Assembly (NCBI GenBank): GCA_029216955.1
Contig: JANAVB010015600.1
Location: 33,411,734-33,475,733, forward strand
Reading direction: 5' to 3'
From: Iris pallida
Taxonomy: Eukaryota; Streptophyta; Magnoliopsida; Asparagales; Iridaceae
Length of the DNA: 64,000 nucleotides
Shown here: one piece after another, positions 1 through 9,377 of the stretch
Layout of the letters: each line of letters opens with the position of its first letter
Numbering within the stretch: position 1 is the stretch's first letter
Notes under the pieces: model-generated
What the model was told of the DNA's origin: nothing
Databases searched by the model: none
Seen by the model: only the letters and a program-made list of their open reading frames with translations
Program-made: the position numbers and the translations under genes

Positions 1-1666
1 TTAGCAATTCAGCATAATTTTAGTTGTTCAGCCAGTGCTATGAATAATTCCCATAGAATTATATATAATTGTGATAAACAAAATTGTCATTGGAGAGTAT
101 ATGCCAAATCCATAAGAAAAGGACAAATAGTTAAAGTTAGTACACTAGAAAGTCGTCATTCTTGTTTAAGTGAACTTACGACAGGACGTCATCGACTAGC
201 TATCGGTACATAGGTTAAGACAAAAATAGTTGATTTAATTAGAGATAATTCGTCATATAGTGCATCACAAATTGTGAAGGATATATTTAGGGAACATCGT
301 ATACATATTACATACTCTAAAGCATGGCGAGCCCGGGAAATGGCATTACGTGAAATAAATGTTAGTTATGTTGAAGCATATGCTGGCCTTGAGGAGTATG
401 GTTTTAGAATTATGGAGTCGAATCCAGGTAGTAGATGTTTTCTTAAGACTTCCGAAAGCAACAAATTTGAGAGAATGTTTATTTGCTTTAAGGCGTGTAT
501 TGATAGATTTTTAAGGGGTTATTTACCTGTTATTAGCACTGATGCCACTTTTCTTTCATCCAAATATCAAGATATTTTATTTATTGCTTGTGCTCATGAT
601 CCTAATTATCAATTGTATCCTATTGCTTAGGCTGTTGCCGAAGGTGAGAATACTAATTCTTGGTCTTAGTTTTTAAATGCTCTTAGACTATCATTTGAAA
701 GTTATTTTAATGATTGGAGTAGAATTTTATTTATATCTGACAAGCAAAAAGGATTAATACATGCTATGCGAGATATATTTCCAGAATCGTCTTTTTTTTT
801 GCATTCAATATTTTAAGCAGAATATGAAGTCTATTGTGAGAGGAAAAAAATTTTATCGGTTGTCAGACTCGCTTGCTAGATCGTATAATGAAACAGATGC
901 ACAGTACTTGTTCGAAATAATTAAAGCTGAGAACATGACGATGTACAATTGGCTTATTGGTACAAATGATGAAAATCGTCATTTTGTACATTGGATTACA
1001 GCATATGCTCATTGTCCTAGATTAGATATTAACACTTCTAACCTTGTTGAATGTTTTAACAATTGGATTAAGAGTTTACGTGATAAACCAATAACGACAC
1101 TTCTCGATGGTATTAGAGCCAAGATTATAACACTTCATGACAAAAACAGGAATCATGCTCAAAATTTAGACACGAGTTATTGTCCAAAGATGTTAAAAAC
1201 TATGACATCTATTACCAACGAGAGACATCAACTTCAAATATTACGAATTGATAGTTATTTGTTTAAAATATTAGACCGTACATCGAGTAGAATATATGTT
1301 GTACGGTTAGATGAAAGAGCTTGTTCATATTTAAGGTGGTATCATACTTACATGTCATATATACATGCATGTTTTGCTTGCCAATATTGCAGTCATGATG
1401 CTGAACATTATTATCCGATAATATTTTCTACTGACAGGTTGAGAAGTGTGTACGAGCCACAGATGGAACCAATTCCAGTTCCTTACAACATTCAAGCAGC
1501 TTTGGTTAGGGGAGAAATTGGAGTTCCAGATGTCAGACGCAAAGCTGGAAGGCCGAAGAAAAATTGCATCAAACCACGAGAATTATCGGTAAGAGAGCTT
1601 CGTTGCGGCAACTTTGGTTTGATGGGACACAACAGAAGAAAATATACAAGTCAACCAAGAGAGTAA
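1..1666 (+). pseudogene. Mutator-like element (MULE) transposase, decayed
   Basis: A transposase of the plant MuDR/MULE class, which would cut and move its own element in the nucleus. The reading frame enters from the left edge. Positions 1-220 encode the N-terminal DNA-binding part (CHWRVYA and ESRHSC segments). Around 520-600 lies the DDE catalytic start, with DATFLSSKY where the family usually has DGTF. Around 900-1150 is the C-terminal half of the core, and 1310-1390 is a SWIM-like finger with missing cysteines. At 1590-1650 a zinc knuckle reads RCGNFGLMGHNRRKY, so cysteines are lost there too. In-frame TAG codons occur near 212, 628 and 667, each at a position where tryptophan (TGG) is expected. 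A frameshift sits in the T tract near 788-797. The transposase is therefore inactive. Its 5' end and upstream TIR lie outside the window. Confidence 0.85.
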
Positions 1667-1778
1667 AATATTGTAGTTCTGAAATATTAAATAAATACGC
1701 ATTAAACATTCTATTGAATAAAAATGCACTACGCATTAAACATTCTACTAAGAATACAAATATTCTGATATTAAATTT

Positions 1779-3853
1779 TTAACCTCGCCGGGCAAGTCGC
1801 ATGTACTGCCGTCGTTGTACATGTCTGTGGCCGAGTCGGTCTCTTCTTTCGTCTGTGGTCTCCCCCACTCTTCCTTCACCCTCTTCCACTCTTGTTTCGT
1901 CTCTATTTTCTTCCTTGACCTCCTGAGTAGGCATCGGGGCCGAGGGGGACGAAATCAACTGTGAGTAATATGTCATGCCTTCAAACGAATACGCTGTGGC
2001 GGTATTGATTTGCTCAGTCGTTGTACGACGATCATATGGCTGGATGGCTGAGAAAGTGTCCATGCCCGTATACTGCTGACTGAGACCTTCTCCAGCATAC
2101 TGTTGGCTAGTGTACTCTGGAGCATACTGCTGGCTAGTGTACTCTGGAGCGTACTGCTAGCTAGTGTACGCACCAGCATACTGCTGGCTAGTGTATGCTG
2201 GAGCGTACTACAGGCTGCTGCCCTCTCCATGGTACTGCTGGCTGCTGCCCTCTCTATGGTACCGCTGGCTGCTGCCCTCTCCACGGTACTGTTGGCTGCT
2301 GCCCTCTCCAGCAACGCCCTCATCCGCCTCGTCCTGTGGATCAACCGCCCTCTGACGTCGTGAACGTCTCAGGGGTACAGTGGCACCCGGATGATCAGCC
2401 GGGATACGTGTATGCAATGGAGGCATATCAGGATCCCGTCCAAGACTCAGTGAATCTATACGAGTTAAAATATCATGCATCCACTCCCGCCCATGCGGCC
2501 ACAAATGGCTCTATGGTTCTTGGATATATTGTCGTCCCGTAATTGCCTGAAATTTGAAATATGTAAATAAAATTTGTGATCATATAACTCTTATTTTGGA
2601 TTAGTGGTAAAGGCGTACCGCTTCAGATATGCCATCAACAAAAGCTCGCAGAGTAGCTTCATCTACGGCTTTAGGCTTGAACCGTGGCTCCTGAAATTTG
2701 TACGCTCTGTTAGTTATACGAGGCGCTCCCCACCATTGCCTATAAGCCAAGTTGCCTTCATCTGCATTACGTTGGAACAATCGTAAGACAAATATATTTG
2801 TGTACGCTATCTGTCCAAGTATACTACTAAGTTGGAACTTACATTCATTTGGGTGCCTTATCCGGGAAAGATTTGCCATACTATAATCCTGGAATCGCTT
2901 AAACCAGGAAGCTCTAGCAGTATCAATTATGTTTCTTGCATTGGCTATATCATAACTCATGCAAGGAGGGTCAGCCGGGATTATCTGGCAATAATCGAAT
3001 TGTCGTAGAACGCAGTCTGCTGGATGATACATAGTGTAACGATCATATATAATAAAAGATTTGTGTAGGCTTAGCTCGAACGTTGTCCTTCTTATTTCTG
3101 GACCGTTTTCATCATCCGAGTAGGGTATCCACATAACCTGTTGGATGACAATTATTCACGATAAATTTGTACCAAATTATTAACTGGAATGACTATACTA
3201 AATTTATTAGTTACCTCATTCCACTGCAACGTATCAAATTCTCCCCGATACAGTGAAACATCTCTGAGTAAATTATGAAGTGGGTCCACTACATTTGTGG
3301 CCCATCGCGTAGCAAGCGGAAAAATTCCAATATCACTTGGAATGCTGGTTACAGGTCGACCAATAAAAAAATATTCGTAGCACCATACCTACGACAGAAA
3401 TAATTCGATATTCAAGAAAATGTATATAATTGAAATCAATTTAGATATTGATTTTTCATTACCTGAACCAGCGTCGCGCACCCACACAAATTTTTGTAAC
3501 CATTCGATCTAGCAAATTCCGTCAAGCTGGCATATAGATATGCTAATGTAGCAGCTCCCCATGCATGACGAGTAGGTACTTTAAGATCATCTAAGAAAGG
3601 TAGCATTCGTACGTTTATTCTATTTTCCTGTCCGTCGGAAAATAACATTGTCCAGGACAAACAGAGCAAATATGTTCTAGTACAGCAAAGTATCTGCAAA
3701 TTATGAAACTAACATATTAAAATTAACTCGCTATTAAAATTAATAAATATTAGCCAAAATTACCAAGGAGGGACGTACCCTGTAATCATCGACCGCGACT
3801 GGACCGTCGATAGTCTTATCTAAATCCATAAAGTTACCCCGAAGCCAAGTCAT
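1779..3853 (-). pseudogene. Plant mobile domain (PMD, MAIN-like) gene, spliced and decayed
   Basis: Five exons can be read on the minus strand with GT-AG borders: 3853-3779 (MTWLRGNFMDLD), 3693-3463 (ILCCTRTYLLCLSW, then HAWGAATLAYLY), 3388-3215 (VWCYEYFFIGRP), 3137-2619 (RQFDYCQIIP) and 2546-1779. The LRG/TYLL/WGAA/YEYF pattern is that of PF10536, the aminotransferase-like plant mobile domain of MAIN/MAIL1 genes and of transposon-borne copies. The last exon carries nine-residue repeats (GEGSSQQY type, then APEYTSQQY type). The N-terminal part of the domain is not seen; a splice donor at about 3938 hints at an upstream exon. In-frame TAG codons occur in the repeat exon (near 2180-2210 and 2150-2160) and near its start. 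It converges on the MULE, with the two coding ends 113 bp apart, which suggests that both belong to one element. Confidence 0.7.
2050..2300 (-). repeat. 27-bp coding minisatellite in the PMD last exon
   Basis: Two blocks of 27-bp units lie head to tail. The units at about 2215-2310 contain CTGCTGCCCTCTCC, and those at about 2095-2215 contain CTGGCTAGTGTA. On the minus strand they encode nine-residue repeats, GEGSSQQY(R/H) and then APEYTSQQY. Two units have TAG in place of the CAG for glutamine. Confidence 0.75.
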
Positions 3854-3938
3854 CTGTTATATTTTTTCAAAAATACGATAAATAATACAAGTATTCAAAT
3901 AAAATTATAATTTAATTTTGTTCAAGAGTTACTTACAT

Positions 3939-4040
3939 GAGAAAGAGGAGGATGAAGATGAAGCTGAGGATGAGAATGAAGATGAGGATGAAGATGAAGA
4001 ACAAGAGGAAGAGGTTCGGCCAAAATTATGTGAAGAAGAA
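3939..4040 (+). repeat. GAAGATGAG purine-rich tract
   Basis: An imperfect GAN-type tract. On the plus strand it would encode an acidic run and on the minus strand a serine-rich run. There is no conserved domain, so I treat it as low-complexity DNA. It abuts the splice-donor-like GTAAGT on the minus strand near 3938. Confidence 0.5.
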
Positions 4041-4139
4041 GAAAGGAGGAGTTTATAAAGAAGGGGGAGTCTCCAACGTGGTCTCCAAAAACTTTTTTTC
4101 CTTCCCAATGGCGCAGTAGTAGAGGGAGACCACATTGAA

Positions 4140-4500
4140 GACTCCCCAAACATTGATGGCCTGCCACTTTTTTCCCTCCCCAAACATTGAAGACCACTTT
4201 TTTTCCCTTCCCAACGCGCCATCATTGATGGCCTGCCACCCCGAACACACCCCAACGCAGCACCCAACGCAGCGCTGACCACCCGCTGACCACCCCGAAC
4301 AACGTGAACCCATGGCGCGCCATCGGTGATGGCTCACTCTGCCATTGCGCGCCACCATTGATGGCGCACCCTACCGCAGCCCATGGGGCGCCATTAGTGA
4401 TGGCCTTCTCTGCCATAGCGCGCCACCATTGATGGCGCACCCTACTGCACCCTACCACAGTGAACTTCATCCATAATGCGCGTCATCGGTGATGGCGCGT
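4140..4500. repeat. GC-rich degenerate tandem repeat with CCATCA/TGATGG hairpins
   Basis: At least seven copies of a GCCATYATTGATGGC-like short palindrome occur, at about 4155, 4225, 4320, 4350, 4392, 4423 and 4480. The segment 4318-4460 contains an approximately 73-bp unit in tandem: GCGCGCCACCATTGATGG recurs with the same flanks at about 4345 and 4418. The surroundings are AT-rich, so this GC island stands out. Confidence 0.65.
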
Positions 4501-6530
4501 CCCCTCTTTGTTCTACTCACGGTTGAGTACGCGCCATGGGACTTGTCGCTCCGTTACCCAAATTGAAATTTTGTTAAACTTCTCACTTTTTTTTAAAATT
4601 TGGGTAAATTTCTTTACCCTGTAAGAAAACTTCTGTAAACATATGTATAAAAATTGCAACAACAAAAAATGATTTAGTCACAACGCCAACTTTGAGTCCG
4701 GCCCATTAAAGAATAAAGGTAGTCCATCCAAACAAACCGAATCGAATATCATACGAATTCTGTTATGACTAATTTCGATTTTAGATTTTTAGAATTTTGA
4801 TTTTGAATATTTCATTTCCGAAAGCTCACCCATCATTCATCATCATTAGGACAACCGCATCTTTGGCAATAATGCCTACATGTTGCTTGTTCGTTGTCAA
4901 TAAAATGGTCCGTAAACCTCGAGTAAACACGTACGGTCAATAGACTAAATTTTTGAGTGATTGGAAGAAAAGTTTTGCATTCTTCAAAATCGAGTTGGAT
5001 AAATAATAATTACAATGACAAGGAATCAACATATCCAGGAAAAGTGCAGCCAAATATTTTTCGCAGCTGTAGAATCAAGAAAGGCCATAAATCTGGAGTT
5101 ACACTGGGCCTTATTTGTTGTGGCCCAAAATGCAAATAAACGTAAAACAGTTTAGGCCTTGTGAATCAGACGGAGCTATGTGATCCACCTATCATTTTGA
5201 CAACAACTCATTGTATATGAAAACTATTACATAAAAATATTCAGTTCCATGCATCATATATCATAGCACCTCTCTTCATATATGTTTCGATAAAACAGAG
5301 CAGGATTTCAAGATAACATAGTAACTATGCTTACGCCAAAACTCAAAATTAATGAATAAAAAGAAGCCGTTGTCGCTTTGGAACGAACAAAAAAGCGTGG
5401 CACAGCCGATCACAAGCAACGACATCTTTTAGTCGTATATGAAAGCAATCAACGCAATAAGCTCTTCATTTTTCCATGGTGGCCCCTTCTGCCAGAACTT
5501 CCTCCTTGCAGCACTTGCAATCTCGACACGTATCCACTTCTCTTGCTGTTGTATATGCAAGAAAACCAAGTCGATTAGTCCCTTTGTAATCAAACTTTTT
5601 TGTGCTAAGATGATGTTCTTACCTAATATTCATCTAACTTGGGTTGAACTGAGATTTCTGTAGTATACTGGCATAGTACTGAGAAAAAGAGGCGGAACCA
5701 CTCCTTTCCAGCTGTGATGGCAAATTCAGAGGATTAATCAATTGAAAACTTTGGGAAGCAGAATGAATGCGGCATAGAAAACTTTGGGAAGCAAACCTGG
5801 AGAAAGGAGTCTACAGATTGAAGGTCGCTTGGTGAAAATGAAACCTCGTCTCTTTTCATCTGAATGAATTGGCAGTTTTGCTCAACCTGTAATTGAGGGA
5901 TAAACAGTCAAATGCACAGGCAGCTATAGTTAAATGCAAAGGCAGCTATAGTTAGTCAGTCAATTTAGATTCTTATTCTTAATTTAGTAGTTGCAAGAGC
6001 CAGATAATGTTAGAGCTTCTAGGTAGAGAGGTTTTATTTAGACTTTGTATTTCATCATTCAGTACAGGTACTGCACCTTCTTTTACATATGTATGCTGGA
6101 TAAATAGATGGCTTAATACGAAGTTAGTCAAAGTCACTCGAGGCTCAAATGGTCCATATCGCTCGAGGCACAATACGCACCCAAGGCATGCGCACAAACG
6201 TAGCGAGGCACAAAAATAAAAAATAATAAAAATATACATAAATAAATTAGTAATGTAAGAAATAAAATCAAATAACATATTAAAACAAATAAAAACATGT
6301 TAAAAACATAACCAATTGAAATAGCATAGCAACAATAGTAGTAGCAATCAACAGAACTAAGAAAATTTTGTATTATCCCTACCATGCTTTTAGTAACTTT
6401 TAGTTTTTCCAATTTGATCTGTAGCCAACTTTGGCACCTATGGAAAGGCTACCTCCCTCCCACTTGTATGAAGGGCTATTTTCCTGCCTCAAAGATTTTT
6501 GTAAAATGAAGAGTGGGCCTAATGCTGTAG
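4501..6530. other. AT-rich spacer, no gene recognised
   Basis: Only short open frames are present and none has a recognisable domain. No tRNA-like or rRNA-like segment was seen. A partial internal duplication (AGGCAGCTATAGTTAAATG repeated near 5918-5945) is the only clear structure. Confidence 0.6.
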
Positions 6531-6534
6531 AATG

Positions 6535-6810
6535 AAGAGTGGTAGGCAGCACTACAAAGATGATGAGCCTTATGTTACAGTGGTGTGACACCACATGAGG
6601 CAGTGTCTCAGCTTTGCAAGCCATGTCACGGTGGCGTAACACCGCAAGGAAGCGAAAGGCTTCATGCTGGATAGTTTGGCACTACAAAGAGGCTGGGGAT
6701 CATGCTACAGGTGGTATGACACCACATGAGGCAGTGCCTCGGCTTTGGGCCATGTCATAGCGACGTAGCACCACAAGAAAGCGAAAGATTTCATGCCAAG
6801 ACTCTTAAAA
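6535..6810. repeat. Tandem duplication, 131-bp period
   Basis: Two diverged head-to-tail copies. The landmark GACACCACATGAGGCAGTG begins at 6587 and again at 6718, and flanking words (CACTACAAAGA, AGCGAAAG, TTCATGC) recur in the same order. No coding potential is seen. Confidence 0.7.
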
Positions 6811-7121
6811 AACTCACCTAGAGTGTATGGATAGAGATGTAGGCCGTGTCTTGAGGGAAACTTTGTAGACACCCAACATAAATACACCGAAACCAGGCTG
6901 GAACAAAGCCTTTAATGTGCAGCCAGAAGTACAATTGATGTCATTATGTGAGTAGAAAGAATTGCAGTTATGGTGCAGAATTCAAGACTTAATCTATTCT
7001 TATATCATGTTGTTATTTAACCTATGCGGGAAGATTCAAGTCGTAGCGACATCTCTTCTAATGCATGATAGGCAGTCACTGTGGGGAACGCTCAGCCCAT
7101 ATATTGAGATATGTAGGAGAT
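6811..7121. other. Spacer, nothing recognised
   Basis: Unique-looking AT-rich sequence between the tandem duplication and the LTR-like promoter region. No long reading frame or known motif was seen. Confidence 0.5.
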
Positions 7122-7800
7122 TGTTGGTGTTTTTTGCCTTTAGACTAGAAAATATAGTCCCACATCGGCTATACCAAAAAATAAATATCTTAATTTAATG
7201 CATTGCTTGTGTTGAGGTGTGCACATTAGGTGTAATGGGGCACAAGTGCATGCCATGTGGGAGTATTTTCCTAGAAGAAAAAAGGGTTAATTCTAACAAT
7301 GATGTAAGTTTATTTTTGTTGATCGGACTCCGATTCGGACTCGGACTCCAGGATGCCTCGTGCATGCACGGTCGTGTGTTCGGGGGATAGGCGTGGGCTA
7401 GCACTTGACTATGTTGATTGTGGGATGATGTAAAATATCAAACTCTATTTTAGAGTATTGGTATTTTAGTCCCACATCAGATAGGAGAGATGGTGAAGTC
7501 TCACTCCACTCTATAAATAGAGCCCCCTAAAATGCACCAAAGAAGAGAGTTAAGGGAGTCCAGGAAGCCCGTTCAAGTCTCAAATATTGACTGACGAGCG
7601 TTCCAGAAGTTTTCTAGAACTTGCTGGATCCTGGAAGCGGATCGTATATAGGCAAATCTTGTTTTGAGCAACGGTGATCTAATCACCCCAGCAAAACTGT
7701 CTTTCTCTTTCTTCTTTCTTCTTTCTTCTTTCTTCGGTCTTTCTCTTCTTCTCTGATCTAATCAGAAAAAACTTATGGGCTTTCATCGCTACTGCTGCTA
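7122..7800 (+). mobile_element. Possible Ty1/copia-type LTR remnant with promoter
   Basis: The segment starts TGTTGG, a common plant copia LTR start. It contains ATAGTCCCACATCGG at 7154-7168, a second AGTCCCACATCAG at about 7468-7480, and a good TATA box (CTATAAATAG) at 7511-7520. A CT-rich tract (TTCTTTCTTC units) follows at 7690-7750. No partner LTR, primer-binding site or gag-pol was found, so the assignment is tentative. It could also be the promoter of an unrelated short element. Confidence 0.35.
7511..7520 (+). promoter_or_regulatory. TATA box with upstream USE-like element
   Basis: CTATAAATAG lies about 30 bp downstream of AGTCCCACATCAG. The latter differs by little from the plant snRNA upstream sequence element RTCCCACATCG. 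It probably drives the LTR-like unit rather than an snRNA, because no snRNA sequence follows. Confidence 0.45.
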
Positions 7801-8058
7801 GCAACTCGATTTGTACCTTCCTAAAAGAAGCTCTACATTCGTTTGCGGTTTTAACAAAATCTTTTTTAGATTTTCGTTACCCAAAATCTTCCAAGGATCT
7901 TTGTAGTGCACCTTCTTTGAAGTGTTGCTACGAAACGTTTTTGTTATTTTAACAACTGTTTCGATTATCTGTTTTCCATCGAAAATTAAGCCTCGGGAAT
8001 AACAAAAATAGCAATAACAAATATGACATATATATAGAAGCACCATAACTAGATCGTT

Positions 8059-8890
8059 CAATGTGCAGACTTGCTGAGAAATATGTGCAACATCACCCGT
8101 TTAATGTGCAGACTTGCTGAGAAATATGTGCGACCAAAGACGATAACAAACGTACAAAAATGATCAAAAACGAACAAAAAAGACCACAAACGATAAATAA
8201 CGTGCAGAAACGACAAAAAATATGCAAAGTCGACTAAAAACGATAAAGATATGCAAAAGCGACAAAATAGATGAAAAATGTGCAAAATGGTCAAAAACGA
8301 CAAAAAAAATGTACAAAATCGACCAAAAAGGACAATAAAATGCAAAATCGACAAAAGATTGCAAAAATGACAAAAAATAATAAAAAATATATGCAAAAAC
8401 GGTCAAAAACGATAAAAGAACGTGCAAAATCGACCAAATAACGATAAAAAAAGGCCAAAAAGGGAAAAACAAAAAGAGGATAAAAAGGTGAAAAAATGGT
8501 TAAAAAGTACAAAAACGATAAAAATGAAAAAATATGCAAAATTGACCAAAAACGATAAAAACGTACAAAAAAGAATCAAAAGCGAACAAAAATGTGAAAA
8601 TTGGTCAAAACGTACAAAATCGACCAAAAACGATAAAAAGTGCAAAAATAACAAAAGCCATGCCAAATCGATATAAAAAATTATACAACGGCAAAAATGT
8701 ACAAAATCGACAAAAACGATTTAAAATTTGTGCAAAAGCGACCAAAAAGGCCAAAAATGTGCAAACGACCAAAAATTGAAAAAGGCCCCAAAACGAGCAA
8801 AAAGGGCAAAAAACGAACAAAAACAAAAAAAAAAACGGCAAAAATGACCAAAAACTAAAAAAAAAATTCAAAAAACGAAAATAGACCAAA
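8059..8890. repeat. A-rich minisatellite-like array (CGATAAAAA / GCAAAATCGACC)
   Basis: About 760 bp of short imperfect units of the type CAAAATCGACCAAAAACG with almost no T on the plus strand. It is preceded by an exact-looking duplication of AATGTGCAGACTTGCTGAGA at 8059 and 8103. The open frames here, lysine-rich on plus and phenylalanine-rich on minus, result from base composition and are not genes. Confidence 0.75.
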
Positions 8891-9106
8891 TTACAAACAT
8901 TCTCCTTAAGTTGTAATGTAATCGAGATTACATAGGTTTTATGATGTAATTGATTTTAGAAGAACTGATGTAATGTAATCAAACTTTTAATCGCAATTAC
9001 ATAACATCTAATTTTTTTGTCCAACGAAACACCCGAGTTGGATTAACAACGTAATGTCAATTACATTACATTGTCCAATCCTGCAAACCAAACGGGCCCT
9101 AACTTT
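8891..9106. mobile_element. Terminal region of a DNA transposon or MITE (one end)
   Basis: Repeated GTAATGTAATC/GATTACAT words in both orientations end in CCAAACGGGCCCTAA. That ending is the reverse complement of the TTAGGGCCCGTTTGG end common to Harbinger/hAT-like plant MITEs. The opposite terminus was not found; the A-rich array may be internal to the same element. Confidence 0.4.
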
Positions 9107-9240
9107 TGGACGCAAATCAAAGACAACAACTTCTTTATGACCTTCAAAGGTATCCTCAACCAACATCAGATCCTAAAACAGGGTGTCTAGAGTTATTTGT
9201 AACAAAATTACTAAGTCTTTCAACCAAATGGATTATAATT

Positions 9241-9348
9241 CATTTACAACCGCCTACGTGACAGTTGACAATTGGCTCTCCTCTCCATCCTACCCCACAT
9301 GGATAGAGGGGACCCAATTGGCAACTGTCATGTAGGCGGTTGTAAATG
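9241..9348. mobile_element. MITE-A copy 1 (108-bp foldback)
   Basis: Terminal inverted repeats CATTTACAACCGCCTACGTG and CATGTAGGCGGTTGTAAATG enclose a short centre, so almost the whole element folds back. AATT borders both ends. A second copy of identical length lies at 33704-33811 with the same right-hand neighbour sequence. Confidence 0.8.
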
Positions 9349-9377
9349 AATTCAGACCAATCAGTAGAGGGGACCCA

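Noticed and set aside
3922..4358. Serine-rich minus-strand frames of 91-117 codons
   Set aside because: They are produced by the GAN tract and the GC-rich tandem repeat. There is no domain, and the codons read straight across repeat units.
8058..8889. Overlapping 80-112-codon frames, phenylalanine-rich on minus and lysine-rich on plus
   Set aside because: Every frame is open because of the T-poor repeat array. Not genes.
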